A stretch of 64,000 nt of DNA from Lepturacanthus savala (GCA_030544235.1 CM060465.1:34107488-34171487); one strand, 5' to 3'. Positions 23,771 through 35,626 are shown, numbered from the stretch's first letter. The notes: generated from the letters alone by a model not told the origin. Program-made: numbers and translations.

Positions 23771-24412
23771 GTCCTCCCCTCAGCTGCAGCAGGAATCACA
23801 GTCTGCTCCGCATGTTAAAACCAGCTCAAACACCTGCACACGCAGCATTTACAACCTATAGAGCTTCCTCTGGAAAACCGAGCCAAACTTGCATAATTGG
23901 CCCGTGTAAATCAGGCGGAGACGGCTGCACTCGCCACAGTTTTCATTCCGAGACATCGTGGCACAGAACAATCACCGGGCTGTAAAGCGTTGGCCTCGGT
24001 TTTAGCTCTAATCCACCCAGGACGCCATGTTTCCTCCCTTCCTGCCTGACGATAAGTTAGTTTCCTACAGAAACCACAGCAGAATAACTCGTATGTTCTG
24101 GTGCATTAAAGACCTTTGTGCTCAAACAGATCCATTTGCTGTTATCAGGGTCGGCGTTGAGTCTGCGTGTGCAGCTGTTTCTGCAAACCTTCAGTATCCA
24201 GAGGGTTTATCAGACCCGCTGCTTTAATAATCTTAACACCCTTTTGCTGTAATTTTCACCCATTTTACAGACACAAAATGGAAAAGCTCATAACAGAAGA
24301 ATAGTGAGGCACAAATGCATGTGTGAGGAGTCTCATACATGCATTTGTGTGAATGTGCACATTAAATCTGGAGCTAAAACACAACCTGAATTACTTTTGT
24401 GGTTCTTGTCTT

Positions 24413-25740
24413 AAGAGCTGCTACAGTTAATTGATTAATTGACGATTATTACATGAACAGGCAACTATTTTAATCAATTTGTGTCATTTTAAAGAAGAAA
24501 ATGTCTGAATTCTCTGGTTCCAGCTTTACAAATCCATTGTTTCCTGGTTTCTTTAGTCTTCAATAGTAAAAAAGACATTTTAAAACAATCGGTTTGATCT
24601 GGACAAAACAAAAAAAACAATACACCAAACAACTAATCGATTAATTGATTAGTTGCCAACTATTACATTATTCAATTTGGATCATATTTAAGAAGAAAAT
24701 GTCCAAATTCTTTGGTTTATTTAGTCTTTTATAATAGTAAACTGATGATCTTCTGCATTTTAGGTTGAATATTCAGCTTAGTTAACATTTTACACCATTT
24801 AATGAACCAAACAACTAATCGATTAATCAACTAATCGTTGCAGCTCTACTCATGATAAGTTAGAAAGATTGATTTTATAGTCAATGATAATCTGAAATAT
24901 TACCAATAATTCAATAATAAACTGAGTTTTTGTTTAAGTGGTTATAAATTCAGATATCTAAATATTAGACGATTAGTTGATTAATCAATTAGTTGCAGAC
25001 TATTATCCTGGTAATAAAAAGTCATTTTGTAGAAGAAAATGTCTGAATTCTCTGGTTCCAGCTTTACAAATCCATTGTTTCCTGGTTTCTTTAGTCTTCT
25101 ATAGTAAAAAAGACATTTTAAACCAATTAGATTGATCTGGACAAAACGAAATATGAAAAACAAGACACCAAACTAATCGATTAATTGATTAGTTGCCAAC
25201 TATTACATTATTCACCAAGCGATTATTCAATTTGCATCATATTTAAGAAGAAAATGTCCAAATTATTTGGTTTATTTAGTCTTTTATAATAGTAAACTGA
25301 TGATCTTCTGGATTTTAGGTTGAATATTCAGCTTTGGAACCAACAGTTACCATTTTACACCATTTAATGAACCAAACAACTAATCAATTACTCAACTAAT
25401 CGTTGCATCTCTACTCATTATAGGTTAGAAAGATTGATTTTATAGAGTCAATGATAATCTGTCTATTAGAAATATTACCAATAATTCAATAATAAACTGA
25501 GTTTTTGTTCAAGTGGTTATAAATTCAGATATTTAAATATTAGACAATTAGTTGATTAATCAATTAGTTGCAGACTATTATCCTGGTAATAAAAAGTCAT
25601 TTTGTAGAAGAAAATGTCCAAATTCTCTGGTTCCAGCTTCTTAAATCTGATTATTTTCTGATTTCTTGAGTCTTTTATAAAAATAAACTGATCTTTTTTA
25701 CTCTGATGAACCAAACAACTAATCGATTAATCCTTTTAAT
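24413..25740. repeat. MITE family B (AATCGATTA-rich), tandem copies
   Basis: Two nearly complete copies and a third partial one of a 540-560 bp unit are in tandem: AAGAAAATGTCTGAATTCTC recurs at about 24497 and 25040. Ends are rich in CTAATCGATTAATTGATTAG and GTTGCAGCTCTA, giving inverted-repeat termini. The element is a common type in teleost genomes. Other copies are at 26395-26650, 38025-38350 (inverted), 48285-49045, 58105-58315 and 62680-63480. Confidence 0.8.
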
Positions 25741-25997
25741 TCTTCAAATCCGCCCCCTGATCTGCTGCAACTGGGTTTTATCAGGTTAAAACAACTTTTG
25801 TGACTATTACCATTTCTATTCTCTGTGGACTGTTGCCTCCTCGGATCAGTTGGTGCCGAAATGACACCCGGAGGAATTCTAAATGCCAAACAAGAGAGTG
25901 AATACTCAAATACCATCGGCCTAGCTCGGGAAAAAAATAACAGATTTAGCCCGAGGTTAACGTGTGTCGATAATCCACTTTCTTATTTTTTTTACAG

Positions 25998-26039
25998 AAC
26001 GGACACATCTGTTGCTCAGTGGACCCCATGTGCCTTTAG
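25998..26039 (+). CDS. nell2: nell2 terminal coding exon and stop
   Basis: A T-rich tract ending TTTTTTACAG is followed by 14 codons encoding NGHICCSVDPMCL and a TAG stop (26037-26039). The reading frame continues in phase 0 from the previous exon (CQCK|NGHICC) and completes the last VWC module. As I remember the human protein, it ends three residues later (CLQEL), so this copy has a slightly shorter C terminus. The 42-nt coding part was identified by its match to the family and its acceptor. Confidence 0.95.
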   Translation, partial: NGHICCSVDPMCL

Positions 26040-26394
26040 TCCCGGTGGATCCTCTGAAAGGCACCTGTACAGCTACTCCATGTAAAAAAAAAAAGAAAGA
26101 AAAAAAAGAAAAAAGTAAAATAACACCACCACCTCTCCTGTTTCTTCACCTACTCTTTGTAGGGACGGGTCAAGCAGTATTTGCAGCGTTTTTAGCCGAC
26201 TTAACCGGATGTAACGTGGTTCCTGATCAGGATAATTCACACAATATATAAAAAAAAACATATATATAAAAAAGAAATGAACATTCAGGTACTTTCAGCT
26301 GATTATCTGCAGTTTCTAGCTCGTCTTATTGTATGTTCTGTGCGGTAAACTCCACCCGGATGTATTAGAAGAACTGGATACAGGACTGAAAAAT

Positions 26395-26650
26395 GGCCGC
26401 CAGTCATTTTAACAATCGATTTGAGTCATTTTTAAGAAGAAAATGTCCAAATTCTCTGGTTCCAGCTTCTCTTCTCTGATTATTTACTCTTTTATAATAG
26501 TGATCGACGTTTTACAATATTTTATGAACCAAATAACTAATCGATTGATCAATAAGTTGCCAATTATTACATTAATCACTAACTAAATTGATTTGAGTCT
26601 GATTATTTCCTGGTTTCTTTAGTCTCTATAATAGTAAACTGATGATCTTT
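26395..26650. repeat. MITE family B fragment in the nell2 3' UTR
   Basis: AAGAAAATGTCCAAATTCTC, then GGTTCCAGCTTCTCTTC, then AACTAATCGATTGATC, matching the 24413-25740 copies. It lies after the nell2 stop and before its poly(A) signal. Confidence 0.7.
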
Positions 26651-27399
26651 TGACATTTTTACCGATGAAAACATGCAAATTGTGAAAAAAAACCCTCATA
26701 TTTAAGTAGTTTGATGGTATCATTTGAAGATAAATTGATAAATAAGATAAATATAGACTTTTCCAGGGGTTTTCAGCTCGTTTTTGACGGATAAAAGCGA
26801 TTTTTGTTGCAGTACCACGAGTGGCCACTGGGGGAAATCAGCGGTACCGTATCCAGGTCTTATATTACATCCATGTTTTTTGTTTTTTTTTTCATTTCTG
26901 TTTTGTTTTTTTGTTTTTTTTGCAAATACTCCGTGACCCGCTCCTGCCTCCTCAGCTTCTCTTTATACCAAATGCAAAACCTCTATCATACCAAACAGGT
27001 GATGGACTGCAGCGACCCCTGACCCCCGACCCCTGACCCCCCCCCACTCTCTGTTCTGTCTCACCGCTGTAAAAAGTGAAGGGTCACCTCCTCCTCCTCC
27101 CCCTCCCCCACCATCGCTACATGAATCTGTAAGATATTACTATTACTGGCATGACTGTGCTTGATGTCCAAACGTTTTTTCGCTGATTTCTAAATTCCCA
27201 ACGATGAAGATGATGATGATGATGATGATGATGCCCTAGGTAGAGTAAAGACAAGTTTAGCATAAGCTTCCGTTGCCACATTTATGAGTCGTCTATATTA
27301 TGTGGTGCTTTGTAGGATTGTTTCTGTTCCGTTTCTCTCTTTTTCTTTTTGTATTTTCTTTTTTTTTTTTTTCCAAAGCTTGTTATTGTGTAATAGTGA

Positions 27400-27405
27400 A
27401 ATAAA
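27400..27405 (+). promoter_or_regulatory. nell2: polyadenylation signal AATAAA (nell2)
   Basis: This canonical hexamer lies 1.36 kb after the nell2 stop codon, on the coding strand, followed by the T-rich TCTTTCTCCGGGTG. It is the best-placed signal for the nell2 mRNA end. Confidence 0.65.
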
Positions 27406-27425
27406 GTATTTCCATTTACATTTAA

Positions 27426-29055
27426 TTCTTTCTCCGGGTGATTTATTCTCATCCATTATGTTTGCAGACTTAGCACTTAATTGACCGGATAGAGGATTCA
27501 TTTTTGGTAATTCTCTTTTTATCAGGAGCACGGTAGCACTTTCCTGGGCGGACGTTATAAAGGATTTATACGTTTTAACTAATGGCTTTATTAAGGAGAA
27601 ATAATGAATTTATTCATGCTTTACAGTAGCTGTAAATCATTATTAAGAAGTCATTTTGGACCACTGCTACTGGAGCTTTCTGCTAAGTGCTGCAGTTTTT
27701 GGCTCAAAACCACATTCACTTCTTCAAAAACTCGACAGGAACCTGAGCAAATCACTTAACCTCGGTGCAAAACGCACAAAGAAATTAAGAACATTTATTT
27801 AAAGTAGGGTACTTTAGTACAATTTTGAGGTACTTGCACTTTAACAGCACTTCATACTGCACTCCAGTACATTTCAGAGGGGAAATAATGTTTTTTCGAG
27901 AAGAAAAACTGATATAGACGATTCAGAATAGTTCAGACTTTCACTGTCCCACATGAGGAAACTCTATTTTCAGCAGAAAACACCAAAAAAATGAGGCATA
28001 AACATAATAAAAAATGCAGCAAGACATTAAAAGCACCAGAGAGAGTAACAATAATGATAATAAAGAATAAACTGTGTGAATTTAAATGTGATATTTTGCT
28101 TAAAATTAGGTAAAACTGGATTAAATTCTTGAAATGAATGAAACTCTTTGATTTGTCAACATCAGGATCTTAATTCTCTATAAAAAATGAGTGAAAATAT
28201 CCTGTTTTTGCTACAGTTCGTCCAATATTGAGTCAAATTATCTTCTTTTCTTCCAGATTTCCTTGTTTTAGGGATCATTTTATTTTGTTTGGGTAAAGTT
28301 TTACACTGCAGAAAAATGTACAAATCTCGTTTTTGGTACAATTAGCCCAACAATGAGTAGAATCATCTTATTCCACAAGCAGATATTTTAATATAGTTCA
28401 TTTTTTTCTTGATTTTAGTCAATTTAATCGTTTTTTTAATGTTTAAACAAGACCAAACTGCCCCAAATCAGAAATAAAACTGGAAATAAGCTAAATTATC
28501 TGCCAGTAGAATAAGATAATTCTACTGAATACTGGATTAATTGCACCCACAGTATAATATAATATAAGATTTCAGTTTTTACAGTCTAATAGTTTGTTGA
28601 GATAAGTTTTAATAGTGAAAATCATCAGCACACCAAGTCATTTTCATCATAATTGAAGTCTATCATCCTTGGATCAATTCTGACTGTTGAATATGTGACT
28701 CTTGTATTATTCTGAGGACGATGCCTTGTGCAGAATAATCCAAATTAAATGTGTGGTTTCTCCTGATAGTCCTAGTTTTCTGTATTGATTTGGGTTTTAA
28801 TCGAAGCCGCTTGTGTTCAGTATGTTGTCACATATTTGGATGATTATCCCAGTCAGAGAACACACATTTCTCTCCCTTCTGCTTTGTCCCGTCCCCTCTG
28901 GAGATGCTGCTAATGCTCGTAGCACAGAAGAGCACTTAAAGCTGCTTTAATATAATTAGCCATCAGTTCACAGCAGCAGATAAATGAGTTCAGCCTGGAG
29001 ATGCTTTTATTTCCCTGTGGAGCTGAAGCTGTGCTACTGACTAACAGCTGCATGC
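27426..29055. other. intergenic region after nell2 with repeat fragments
   Basis: 27790-27900 resembles a teleost repeat (GTACTTTAGTAC, then ACTCCAGTACATTTCAGAGG). 28190-28560 is a CACTGCAGAAAAA-type element (ATCATCTTATTCCACAAG, then ATAAGATAATTCTACTGAAT) shared with 57695-58040. No gene was recognised. Confidence 0.5.
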
Positions 29056-31060
29056 ATCAGGTAAAGCAAGTTTATCTGTTAATTCATGTTATTTTATATA
29101 AAACATTCAAAGCAGCAAGATACAATAGAAACTATTGATTAAAAGGGGAAAAATCTAAAAATTCTAAATAAAAATAAGAATAATCAGGAGATAAAACTTA
29201 ACTAAAATTAAAGATTAAAAATAAAAAATAATAATAATTTGGAGCAAGATATAATATAAAAATAGCTGATTAAAAGAGAACAATCTCAAATAAAAAATGA
29301 GATTAAAAATAAAAAAAATGAAATAAAAAACAAGCAAGATATAATTTAAACCAGTTGATTAAAAATCTGAAAAAATCAGATAATAAAACTTAATTAAAAT
29401 AAATAAGATTTAAAAAATAAAAAATAAATAAATACAAAAACATGCAAGATATAATTTAAACCAGTTGATTAAAAAGGGGAAAATCTAAACTTTAAATATT
29501 AATTAAAATAAATAAGATTTAAAAATAAAAGAAAATAAATGCAAAAACATGCAAGATAGATTTTAAAAAAAAGCTGATTAAAAGGGAAAAAATCTCAAAT
29601 CTAAAAACAACAAATCAGATATTAAACCTGAATTAAAATTAAATTTAATTAAATTTTAAAAATGGGGAAAAAGCAAGCAAGATATAATTTAAACCAGTTG
29701 ATTAAAAAGGGGAAAAATCTAAACTTTAAAATAAAAAAAAATCTGAAAAAAAATCTGATAATAAAATTTAATTAAAATAAATAAGATTTAAAAGTAAAAA
29801 AAAAATAAATACAAAAACATGCAAGATATAATTTAAAAAAAGCTGATTAAAAGAGGAAAAATCTAAACCTTAAAATTAAAAAGAATCAGAAAAAAAACAT
29901 CAGAAATTAAAACTTAATTAAAATAAATAAGATTTAAATATAAAAAAAATTAAAATAAAACCATGCAAGATATAATTATAATAAAAAATAATATAATATA
30001 ATAAATATAATTAAAAAAATTAAAAAGCTGATTAAAAGGGGAAAATCTCAAATCTAAAAACAATAAATCAGATATTAAAACTGAATTAAAATTAAATAAC
30101 ATTAAAAATTTTAAAAATGGGGAAAAAACAAGCAAGATATAATTTAAACCAGTTGATTAAAAAGGGGAAAAATCTAAACTTTAAAATAAAAAAAAATCTG
30201 AAAAAAAAATCTGATAATAAAACTTAATTAAAATAAATAAGATTTAAAAATAAAAAAATAAATAAATACAAAAACATGCAAGATATAATTTAAAAAAGCT
30301 GATTAAAAGAGGAAAAATCAAAGCTTTAAAATTAAAAAGAATCAGAAAAAAACATCAGAAATTAAAACTTAATTAAAATAAATAAGATTTAAATATAAAA
30401 AAAATTAAAAATAAAACCATGCAAGATATAATTATAATAAAAAATAATATAATATAATAAATATAATTTAAAAAATTAAAAAGCTGATTAAAAGGGGAAA
30501 ATCTCAAATCTCAAAAACCTCAGGAATTAAAATTAAATAAGATTAAAAATAATTAAAAAACGAAATAAAAAAACAAGCAAGATATAATGTAAACCAGTTG
30601 ATTAAAAGGGGGAAAATCCAAAGTTTTAAATAAAAAAAGAACAATCAGAAGTTAAAACTTAATTAAAATAAGATTAGAACAAAACCATACAAGATATAAT
30701 TTAAAAAAAGCTGATTAAAAGGGGAAAAATCTCAAATCTAAAAACAATAAATCAGATATTAAACCTGAATTATAATTAGATAACATTAAAAATAAAAAAA
30801 AATGGGGAAAATCAAGCAAGATATAATTTAAACCAGTTGATTAAAAAGGGGAAAATTTCAACTTTCAAATAAAAAAAGAACAATCAGCAAATTAAAACTT
30901 AATTAAAATAAATAACATTTAGAAAAAAAAAATCTGATTAAAAAGTGGAAAAATAAAAAAATGTTAAATTAAAAAAATAAGAACAATCAAAAAGTAAAAG
31001 TAATTTAAATTATAATAGAAAAATACTCATTAAATATAAAAAACACATGCAGCAGCTTTG
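29056..31060 (-). repeat. AT-rich satellite derived from a LINE 3' tail (array 1)
   Basis: About 15 monomers of roughly 110-185 bp centred on CAAGATATAATTTAAACCAG, TTGATTAAAAAGGGG and a poly(A)-rich part. A higher-order unit of about 450 bp repeats (29693-30148 against 30149-30593, nearly identical). The left edge (AAAACATTCAAAGCAGCAAG) matches the 3' tail of the LINE fragment at 32011-32400. Confidence 0.85.
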
Positions 31061-32010
31061 AAACGTGTTCAATCGACATATTTTCTATAAGTAAATTATT
31101 TTCCAGCTTTAATATCTGTTAATTGTTTGTAAAGATTAAACACACACAGATGTAATAGTAACAGAGCCCATTAACACACACCCTATAATAAAAAACAACC
31201 TTTTTACCTGAGACACGGTGACTCTCCAGTGATCCTGGAGTTGAATGACAGGTCATGGGGACACGGCGGTGGACACCAGGCGCTGGTAGGTTGGCGGTCC
31301 ACCATCTGGTCTGTTCTGGTCTGCTCTGGACCGGCTCCTCTCCGCCGGTGGCTTTCAGCCAACCGGCACCTGAGTCTCGGCGGCTCAGCGGGTCACGCCG
31401 CTCCTCCAGCTGGCTCCTAAATGTCCAATTTTCCACGGCCGAGCCGAACCCTCTGCAACAGATGCCTGAACCCACGGGGTGTCCCCTCCACTGCCTGTCC
31501 CATATTCACCTTTAATAATAACCATGCATAGCATTGTATTTGCTGCAGTGGAGAGTTTTCAGAAATACCTTCAAATGGCTCTCACTGATGTATCAGGGAT
31601 CTCTATGGAGAGGAGTATTAACGTATGTATGTGTTGAACCGGGCAATTAAAGACAAATCAATTTAATTCAATTTATTTCGGACAGCCCCTGGAGATGGAT
31701 CCCAGCACGGCTGCAAGAACAAAACACTAAACATATTCTAAAATAATAAATAACAGGCCCCATTAGCATCCATGTAGTAAGTAAAACGACATGGACACGT
31801 GTAGTTTAGAGCTTTAATCAGAGGATAATTCCCTCACCGCCGTTCTGTTTGCTGCAGCAACATGTGCAGGACTGACTGAAATAACAGAAAAAAACATGAC
31901 AAAATGATAAGTCACTTTGAATTTGAAAATCTAGTGATTCAGCTGTAAATGTTCAGGATAATTAGCATTAATCAAGAAGGGAATTATTCATGGAGTCTCC
32001 GAAGTTGCCA
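31061..32010. other. intergenic region with a GC-rich islet
   Basis: 31205-31500 is distinctly GC-rich with several CpGs inside AT-rich DNA. On the minus strand it contains a 118-codon open frame (31119-31475) with no recognised domain and a donor-like CAG|GTAAAA. The remainder shows no recognised feature. Confidence 0.4.
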
Positions 32011-32400
32011 AGTTATTTGTAGAACACATTTCAACAACAAGGTAATTCAAAGTGCTTTATATAAAACATTAAAAGCATCAAGATACAATTTAAAAACAGT
32101 TGAATGGACAGAAGCTGATTGAACATATGGCAAGTTTATTAAAGTAATCTCCTCATCTGTATAATTATGTTAATTTATTTAGTTTTCTTCCGTGATCTTA
32201 GCCAGTGGGAGCATATAAATGTTGAATAGTAGAGGACCCAGGATTGAACCTTGGGGGACTCCACAGGTTATGTCTGCATGTTCAGACGTGTAGCACTGAG
32301 ATCCAGCAATACCAGGACTGAAATTTTGCCACTTACTGTGTTTAGATGGATGTCATTGACGACCTTTATCCAATAAAAGAAGGTTAATAAAGTACGTATA
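32011..32400 (-). mobile_element. L2/Rex-type LINE remnant (reverse transcriptase pieces and 3' tail)
   Basis: On the minus strand a frame ending near 32290 carries NDIHLNT and ISVLVLLDLSA, typical of the reverse transcriptase of L2/Rex-like LINEs. In a different frame at 32187-32265 comes CGVPQGSILGPLLFNIYML, the conserved RT motif, followed by a decayed YADD box (NYTDEE). The stretch normally separating these motifs (about 80 residues) is missing. The 3' tail ends near 32011 (TTATATAAAGCACTTTGAAT). Internally deleted, frameshifted and non-functional. Confidence 0.8.
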
Positions 32401-32814
32401 AGAGCAGTGGTCACAATGGACCCCATTGCATAAGAGTTTTTAGGCGCAAGACAAATCAACTCGATATTGGATTTATTGTACCATATAGGTATTTTCAGTT
32501 GTAAAGATATAATTTTTAGCATTTTTTTAATCATATATCTATTTTTTTTAACTGGCCACCATAGTTGTTGCTTGTTACCAGGTACAAAATGATATTTTGG
32601 GTTTGTTTTAGAGCCTTGTATGATTAAATAGATCGACACAAAATTAGTATAATTTAAATAAAATGACTTTTTCTTGGAGGATTTTTCTCTGCAATGTTTT
32701 TAGGAGGAAGTTGATGACGTCATGTGACAGGAAGTAGAATAAAATGTGAAGTTAAATTGACTTGAGCTAAATGATCAAAATGTGATTAATTGTACTTAAA
32801 ACAAGATATTTTCA

Positions 32815-33060
32815 CCTGTTAATATTTTTGCAGCATGTGCAACTGCTGCAATTGTTATTTTCTCTTATTTTTTATATTATATTACTATTCTGTCCTTCTA
32901 GGATATCTCTATTGCTTGCTCTTCTTTTTTTTCCTACACTTATGTAAATTATTTTATTATTGAATGCCTGATTCTGTTTTTCTTTTCCGCTTTGCTGCTG
33001 CAACAATGTGAATTTCCCCCAGTGTGGGATGATAAAGTGAATTTTATCTTAATTCAATGA
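32815..33060 (+). repeat. retroelement 3' tail (LINE-like)
   Basis: TTTGCTGCTGCAACAATGTG, then AATTTCCCCCAGTGTGGGAT and ATAAAGTGAATTTTATCTTA, a composition typical of fish LINE 3' ends. No coding part was seen. Confidence 0.5.
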
Positions 33061-34085
33061 AACACCCTAATGAATGCACTGATTAAAGCTGCATACAGGT
33101 CAAATAGAGTCAAGGTGCTGCTATTGTTGCTCGCTGTAAAGATTCCTCTACACTAACAGGCACTGAAAGTTAATTATAGTCATTGCTAACACCTGTGTTT
33201 ACCGACTATTTCATGTCAATATTGCTGCTGCAGAAAAATAAAAGGTCCGTTTGGATCCAAAGTAATTGAAATGTCGAAAAACCTGCTTGTAGGAAGTTAG
33301 ATTTAAAGGGAAAAAAGCAAGAAACTTTCTACTTTCAGCAACCTTCAACTTTCCAACTCTGCACATATTTAATTAAAGTAACAAGAAGTAAAACACATTT
33401 TTTTCACGGAGACTTTAAAAAGTTTAGCAAGTGGACCTTGACTTCATATTTCTCTTTTTTTTTTATAAATAAGTCATTTTTCTTACTTTCTGTGCATTGT
33501 CCGGTTAATCTGACAAAATGCGGCTTTCAATTATTCAGCAAACCCTCCGCTGAGGTTTTTGCAGGTCAAGAACAAATTTTTACGCTCAAGAAAAGATGTG
33601 TTGAGTCCTGCCAGATGTTTTTTTTTTTTAATTATACAACAGTGCTGCAGCTACATATTCACTATTAAATTCCTAACTTGATTTGACTCAAGAATGAATA
33701 AAAGAATCCCCTTCCCCCTCCGACAGAGGAATATAAAGCAGACATCATTATCACAAACCCACGTCTCCACAGTCCTGTTTTTCCAAGGGAGATGTTGGAG
33801 ATTGATCTGCGTCACGTTCCTCTGCAGGAATCAGGCATCAGCAGATAGAATTAACGTTGAATCCTGGTTCCGTCATGGCCACCGGGGACAAAAACCATCT
33901 GGGTCTGGGTGAAAAGGGTCTGAGGGAAACCTGCCGGCTGGGACTGGCTGCCAGCGGACGAAAAACACACAAAAAAACAAACAAGCAACCAGGTCCAAGC
34001 CCAAAAGGAAGAAGACTTGGCAATAAGCAGCGTTATCATGAGAGAAGACAGTTAATCAAAGATTATTGTCAAGGCCTTTTCTATG
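33061..34085. other. intergenic region, no recognised element
   Basis: Mixed-composition sequence with no recognised gene or transposon. Overlapping open frames near 33694-34174 have no recognisable domain. Confidence 0.4.
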
Positions 34086-34236
34086 TAACACTGGAACAAT
34101 GGAGAGAAACTGCAAGGTTGAGATACAGAGTCAGTACAAAAAAACAACCTTGGACCTTGACACAACATGGTTAATATTGAAATTATGGACATCATCTGTC
34201 ATGAATGAGAAGCTTAAGAAAATTGTATGTGTCGCA

Positions 34237-34241
<5 letters not shown>

Positions 34242-34312
<71 letters not shown>
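34242..34312. repeat. (TA)n microsatellite
   Basis: About 35 TA units flanked by an imperfect direct repeat of about 110 bp (34087-34206 and 34325-34434). Confidence 0.97.
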
Positions 34313-34315
<3 letters not shown>

Positions 34316-34559
34316 TTTTCTTCATTAGACTGGTACAATGGAGAACAACTGCAAGAGAGAGTCAATACAAAAACCTTGAACACTGAACAACATGGTTAAT
34401 ATTGCAATTATGGACAACATTTCATGAATGATATATATATATAATGTTAACTCTCTTAAAGGCGGTTTTAAAAACAACTAGTTTTATATTCTCTGTGGAT
34501 TCAATATTTTAATTTATCATTGTTTTCGGTTACATCATTTGACATTTCGTGTCAAAAAA

Positions 34560-35022
34560 ATCATGATTTTTGCAAAAAAAAAATGAAAAAAATGACACAA
34601 ATGGATTTTTAAATAACAAGAAATTAACATGAACACCAAATGTTAATTTTCAGAGATCTGATGAATGCTTCTTAAAACTGTATTTTCAAAAGTTCGATAT
34701 TGTTTGTCACTAACTCATGTATTTTTCAATAATCTTAGATATAAATAGGAACATTTCAGCCTATTTGCACTGTTTATACACAGGGGAAGGAAGAACATGT
34801 TAGCTAGGTTTAATACACATTTAAAAACTTAGAAAAATAAACTAAATTAGAAAGGAGCTCACCACATGCATGCAGCTAGAATAGTCATTTACCACATTAG
34901 CAACGTATAGAGCGATTTTCTGACTAGTTTAAAGTTATCTTCATGAAAAAAACTGTTATTTTTCTTTCAAAAATAAGGAAATTTCTAAGTGACCCCAAAG
35001 TTTTGAGCAGCAGTGTATATAT
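34560..35022 (+). mobile_element. Tc1-like transposon fragment (right end)
   Basis: Ends in TCTTTCAAAAATAAGG, then AAGTGACCCCAAAGTTTTGA, then GCAGCAGTGTA, the inverted-terminal sequence of a widespread fish Tc1-like family. Upstream parts (AGCTAGAATAGTCATTTACC, AGTTTAAAGTTATCTTCATG) also match it. No transposase frame is present and the left end is missing. A second fragment of the same family is at 59600-59770. Confidence 0.7.
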
Positions 35023-35606
35023 GTGCCTAAAGATGTTGTTGTGATGAATGCATGTTGTGTTTTCTTGTCTCCAGAGCACCATGACCAGCGTCTCTGTGGA
35101 TTCCACCTGCTGCGATCAGATGAAAAAGCTTCAGCGTGGTTGGAGGCCACAGCTGCTCATGTATATACACATGCATATAAAGCAGTCATCATATTTACAG
35201 ATACAACACAATTAATACTGTAATTATTGTAATTAATGAGAAGCCTATATGTGTCCCAGTATAATATATGTGTGCATATTTATGTTCATGTTGTGTCTGC
35301 CTCACTCATGGCACTGATATAGTGTAGTGTTTTGCATTAATTGTTTTAGAATTAATTATTACTATAGATAAATAGATCTTAATTATTAAGTTGTCAGTTT
35401 GGGGGTCTGATTAACAATTAATTTAATTATATAAACTTTATTTACATGTGTTTTTTCTATTTGGTCTGATTTTTAATTAAATATGTAAAGTTGCCTTTGA
35501 TATTAATAATATTAATTAAGAAGACGAACCATTTTCACCATTTCATTAACATTGATCATTTTTTGCGTATTTTCTGAACGAGAAGTTTAATAATAGCGAG
35601 TAATGA

Positions 35607-35620
35607 CCGGTAGGTGGCGC
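35607..35620 (+). promoter_or_regulatory. CTCF-consensus-like motif
   Basis: CCGGTAGGTGGCGC fits the CTCF core consensus CCASYAGRKGGCRS at 13 of 14 positions (the third base differs). It lies between the two convergent genes. Confidence 0.35.
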
Positions 35621-35626
35621 TAAATG

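Larger units (their letters stand above)
26040..27421 (+). other. nell2: nell2 3' UTR
   Basis: Non-coding sequence runs from the nell2 stop to just past the AATAAA at 27,400. It carries A-rich and T-rich runs, a MITE fragment at about 26395-26650 and a (GAT)n run at 27203-27233. It ends in a stretch with the layout of a mature mRNA end (a T-rich run, then TTGTGTAATAG, then AATAAA). The length of about 1.4 kb is an inference; an earlier cleavage site cannot be excluded. Confidence 0.7.
1..27425 (+). other. nell2: nell2 gene body, 3' portion (last five coding exons, introns, 3' UTR)
   Basis: Five exons with consensus splice sites join in frame into about 258 residues: two calcium-binding EGF-like repeats followed by a cysteine-rich von Willebrand factor C (VWC) block and a stop. 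The conceptual protein follows human NELL2 closely, as remembered, and differs clearly from NELL1 (for example PRLSSQCLHQNG and TDPCQADTIRNDITKTC). In the family, NELL2 is a secreted, oligomeric glycoprotein of about 816 residues, with an N-terminal laminin-G/thrombospondin-like domain, a coiled coil, VWC domains and six EGF repeats. It is known as a Robo3 ligand in axon guidance and as a lumicrine ROS1 ligand. Only the C-terminal third is here, and the gene enters from the left edge inside an intron. The neighbouring tmem117 supports the NELL2 assignment. Whether this is the nell2a or nell2b copy of a teleost cannot be decided from the sequence alone. Confidence 0.95.

Noticed and set aside
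34131..34386. Ile/Tyr-rich open frames
   Set aside because: Translations of the (TA)n microsatellite.
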